A stretch of DNA of 63,318 nt from Clostridiales bacterium (GTDB lineage: Bacteria > Bacillota > Clostridia > Oscillospirales > Oscillospiraceae), in assembly GCA_014799475.1 (NCBI GenBank), contig JAAVHX010000015.1, positions 121,222-184,539 on the forward strand, written 5' to 3'. Shown piece by piece: positions 61,101-63,318 of the stretch; within the stretch, counting starts at the first letter, position 1, and each line of letters begins with the position of its first letter. The notes beneath the pieces are model-generated. The model saw nothing but the letters and a program-made list of their open reading frames with translations. It had not been told where the DNA came from and ran no database searches. The position numbers were made by a program, and so were the translations under genes.

Positions 61101-61928
61101 TTAGTTGTCCTTCTGCTCCGGCTGTGGGGCGGGCTCGTCCCCAACGGCCACATCCGCCGGAACAGACTCCGCCTCCGGCGCGGGCGTGGGTGCGGGCTCG
61201 GTCTCCCGCGCCGCCCCGGCCTTGGCCGACTTGGAACGGCTGCCGCCGTGCAGCACGAACTTGGACTCGGTACCCTTGGCAACGCGCACCATGTTCCCCC
61301 GGTGCTTCCACAGCAGCAGCCCGCCCGCCACAGCGGCCAGCAGGAGGATCAGCGGGTCACGGTACACCAGCCAGGAGGTGACGATAAAGGATGCCCCGCC
61401 CCAGCAGGAGCCCAGGGATATATACTTGGTTGATGCCGCCAGCGCAATAAATCCGCCCAGAGCCACCGCCGGGATGATCCAGCTGGGGAGCACACCGCCT
61501 CCGCCAATGCCGACCATTACGGTCAGCGCACCGCCGGACAGCACCCCCTTGCCCCCCCGGAACTGGAAGGTGCAGGGATACATATGGCCGATCACGCAGA
61601 AGGCGCCCGCCCAGTACTTGGACAGAACGATCAGCTCCGGCGAGATGTGCCCGGCAATAAACGTGGCAAACATTACCGCCAGCACCGCCTTGACCACGTC
61701 GCTGAGGATGACCGCCGCTGTCAGCGGCCCGCCGAACACCCGGTAGAAGTTGCTCAGGCCGGCATTGCCGCTGCCGTGCTCCCGGATGTCGTCCCGCAGG
61801 ATGTAGCGGGACACCACCACGGCGCCGTTAAAGCACCCTAGAAAATAGGATACCACGGCCACGCCGATGGCCGCCACCGCCAGCCAGACGGGGCTCACAC
61901 CGGCGGCCTCAAGCATTTGAGAATTCAT
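61101..61928 (-). CDS. plsY: Acyl-phosphate glycerol-3-phosphate acyltransferase PlsY, C-terminally extended
   Basis: A 275-residue membrane protein making lysophosphatidic acid from acyl phosphate. Motifs: YFLGCFNGAVVVSRYILRDD with the DIREHGSGNAGLSNFYR loop, and KGVLSGGALTVM after RGGKG. Five to seven helices. The usual length is about 200; here residues 220-275 form an acidic, Pro/Ala/Glu-rich tail (ETEPAPTPAPEAESVPAD). ATG 61928 follows AAGGAGG; it lies three bases after der. The tail is probably cytoplasmic and disordered. Confidence 0.93.
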   Translation of the reverse strand: MNSQMLEAAGVSPVWLAVAAIGVAVVSYFLGCFNGAVVVSRYILRDDIREHGSGNAGLSNFYRVFGGPLTAAVILSDVVKAVLAVMFATFIAGHISPELIVLSKYWAGAFCVIGHMYPCTFQFRGGKGVLSGGALTVMVGIGGGGVLPSWIIPAVALGGFIALAASTKYISLGSCWGGASFIVTSWLVYRDPLILLLAAVAGGLLLWKHRGNMVRVAKGTESKFVLHGGSRSKSAKAGAARETEPAPTPAPEAESVPADVAVGDEPAPQPEQKDN

Positions 61929-61930
61929 GG

Positions 61931-63259
61931 TCAATCCTCCTTATCGCCCTTTTGTCGGATGGTGATGCGCACCGGGGTGCCCGTCAGGCCGAAGGTGGCC
62001 CGGATCTGGTTCTCCAGGTAGCGCTGATAGGAAAAGTGGAACAGCCTCGCGTCATTGCAGAAGATGACAAAGTGGGGGGGCTTTACCCCGATCTGCGTCA
62101 TATAGTAGATCTTCAGCCGCCGCCCCTTGTCGGTGGGGGGCTGGACCCTGGCCTGGGCGTCGCTCAGCACCTGGTTGAGCACGCCGGTGGGGATGCGCAT
62201 GGCGGCCTGGTTGACCACGTTGTCGATGAGCCCGAACAGCTTATCCACCCGCTGGCCCGTCAGGGCGGAGATGAAGAGCACCGGGGCGTAGGTCATGTAG
62301 CTCAGGTCCCGGCGCACGTCCTCCTCCATGCGCTGCATGGTCTTGCCGTCCTTCTCAATGGCGTCCCACTTGTTCACCACGATGATGCAGGCCTTGCCCG
62401 CCTCGTGGGCCAGCCCGGCCACCTTGGTGTCCTGCTCGGTGACCCCCTCCTGGGCGTCGATCATGATGACGCACACGTCGCTGCGCTCAATGGCCATGGT
62501 GGCCCGCAGGACGGAAAACTTCTCCACCCGGTCGTCCACCTTGGACTTTTTCCGCATCCCGGCGGTGTCGATGATGAGGAACTTGCCCCAGTCGTTTTCC
62601 AGGTAGCTGTCCACCGCGTCCCGGGTGGTGCCCGCCACATTGGACACGATAACCCGCTCCTGGCCCAGAACGCGGTTCACCAGGGAGGACTTGCCCACGT
62701 TGGGCTTGCCGATGATGGCGACCTTCACCACATCGTCCTCCTCTTCCTCCCCGTCCTCGGGGGGGAAGAACTCGAAGCAGGCGTCCAGCAGGTCGCCGGT
62801 GCCGTGGCCGTGGACGGCGGAGACGGGGTACGGGTCGCCCAGCCCCAGGTTGTAAAACTCGTACATATCGGGGTCGTTGTGGCCGGTGGAGTCCATCTTG
62901 TTCACCGCCAGCACCACCGGCTTCCGGGAGCGCTGGAGCATTCCGGCCACCTCCTGGTCAGCAGCGGTCATGCCGGTGCGGATGTCGCACACAAAGACGA
63001 TGACCGTGGCGGCGGCGATGGCGATCTCCGCCTGCTCCCGCATGAAGGACAGGATCTGGTCGTCGGTGCCTGGCTCGATGCCGCCGGTATCCACCAGGTC
63101 GAAGGTGCGGCCCCGCCACTCCGCCTGGGCGTACAACCGATCCCGGGTCACGCCGGGGGTGTCCTCCACAATGGACAGGCGCTTGCCTGTCAGCTTATTG
63201 AACAGCATGGATTTGCCCACATTGGGACGGCCTACAATGGCCACCAGGGGCTTTGCCAT
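61931..63259 (-). CDS. der: Ribosome assembly GTPase Der (EngA)
   Basis: A 442-residue protein with two GTPase domains: GRPNVGKSMLFN and VEDTPGVTRDR with NKMD, then GKPNVGKSSLVN and VSNVAGTTRDA with NKWD, followed by a KH-like C-terminal domain. It is required for 50S assembly. ATG 63259 follows GGAGG. It heads the der-plsY-methyltransferase run near the window edge. Confidence 0.98.
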   Translation of the reverse strand: MAKPLVAIVGRPNVGKSMLFNKLTGKRLSIVEDTPGVTRDRLYAQAEWRGRTFDLVDTGGIEPGTDDQILSFMREQAEIAIAAATVIVFVCDIRTGMTAADQEVAGMLQRSRKPVVLAVNKMDSTGHNDPDMYEFYNLGLGDPYPVSAVHGHGTGDLLDACFEFFPPEDGEEEEDDVVKVAIIGKPNVGKSSLVNRVLGQERVIVSNVAGTTRDAVDSYLENDWGKFLIIDTAGMRKKSKVDDRVEKFSVLRATMAIERSDVCVIMIDAQEGVTEQDTKVAGLAHEAGKACIIVVNKWDAIEKDGKTMQRMEEDVRRDLSYMTYAPVLFISALTGQRVDKLFGLIDNVVNQAAMRIPTGVLNQVLSDAQARVQPPTDKGRRLKIYYMTQIGVKPPHFVIFCNDARLFHFSYQRYLENQIRATFGLTGTPVRITIRQKGDKED

Positions 63260-63318
63260 GAATATCCCTCCTATCACAAACAATTCCAATTTATTTTAGA
63301 ACCCCCCGCGCCTCCAAG

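Overview
The window looks like the chromosome of a GC-rich, endospore-forming Clostridia member, most likely Oscillospiraceae (Flavonifractor/Lawsonibacter/Pseudoflavonifractor-like). This rests on gene content (cotJ operon, yunB, spore-photoproduct-lyase-like radical SAM, SpoVD-type PBP with PASTA domains, HPr/HPr kinase, the order mraZ-rsmH-ftsL-pbp-mraY-ftsW-murG-murA-ftsQ-ftsZ) and on high GC with TTG/GTG starts behind strong GGAGG sites. Taxonomy is inferred from this gene content; nothing was searched.

The most notable region is 3.3-13.7 kb. A spore-coat operon (a fused cotJA-cotJB gene, then cotJC, a manganese-catalase-family coat protein) is split by a 9.3-kb insert. The 5' part of cotJC ends at 4165 and its 3' part, with no start codon of its own, resumes at 13484. 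Joining the halves at a shared CAGA core restores the frame and the family motif DLAAEQKAR, giving a 198-residue protein and reuniting both ExxH metal motifs. The insert carries a large serine recombinase (7203-8756) preceded by a 47-codon ORF and a terminator, a lower-GC TetR/ABC-transporter operon, a small membrane protein, mgtE, a MATE exporter and an 84-codon ORF. Rejoining the two inner ends gives a symmetric 48-bp attP-like site around GA. This is the architecture of sigK-skin-type intervening elements. An extra attL-like copy at 6819-6865 suggests a composite element. Two back-to-back cloverleaf-like palindromes occupy 13000-13158.

The rest is mostly housekeeping. 0-3.1 kb (minus): tgt end, ridA, aldose epimerase, sugar nucleotidyltransferase, DUF3842. 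13.7-23.2 kb (minus): endonuclease, aminotransferase fragment, ligA, yunB, PLP lyase, three M42 peptidases, murD. 23.3-25.8 kb (plus): RNase P RNA, pyrF, a phosphatase-GNAT fusion. 25.8-29.9 kb (minus): lipoprotein, guaB, gluQRS, radical SAM. 29.9-41.9 kb (minus): the dcw cell-division/wall cluster with a vestigial Mur-ligase gene. 42.1-46.1 kb (minus): coiled-coil protein, coaD, rsmD, uvrC, HPr. 46.3-58.6 kb (plus): ddl, murF, ABC-F, YdcF-like, prfA, HAD-TsaC fusion, coaE, M18 peptidase, ClpP/TepA-like protease, pseudouridine synthase, GNAT. 58.6-63.3 kb: ogt, hprK, rpmB (plus), methyltransferase, plsY, der.

Functional themes: peptidoglycan precursor synthesis (murA, D, F, G, mraY, ddl) and division (ftsZ, Q, L, W), sporulation (cotJ, yunB), translation and tRNA modification (prfA, tsaC, tgt, gluQRS, rnpB), and CoA synthesis (coaD, coaE). 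Intergenic palindromes that may be interspersed repeats occur near 45.7, 46.4 and 56.1 kb and apparently inside the ABC-F gene at 50.7 kb.
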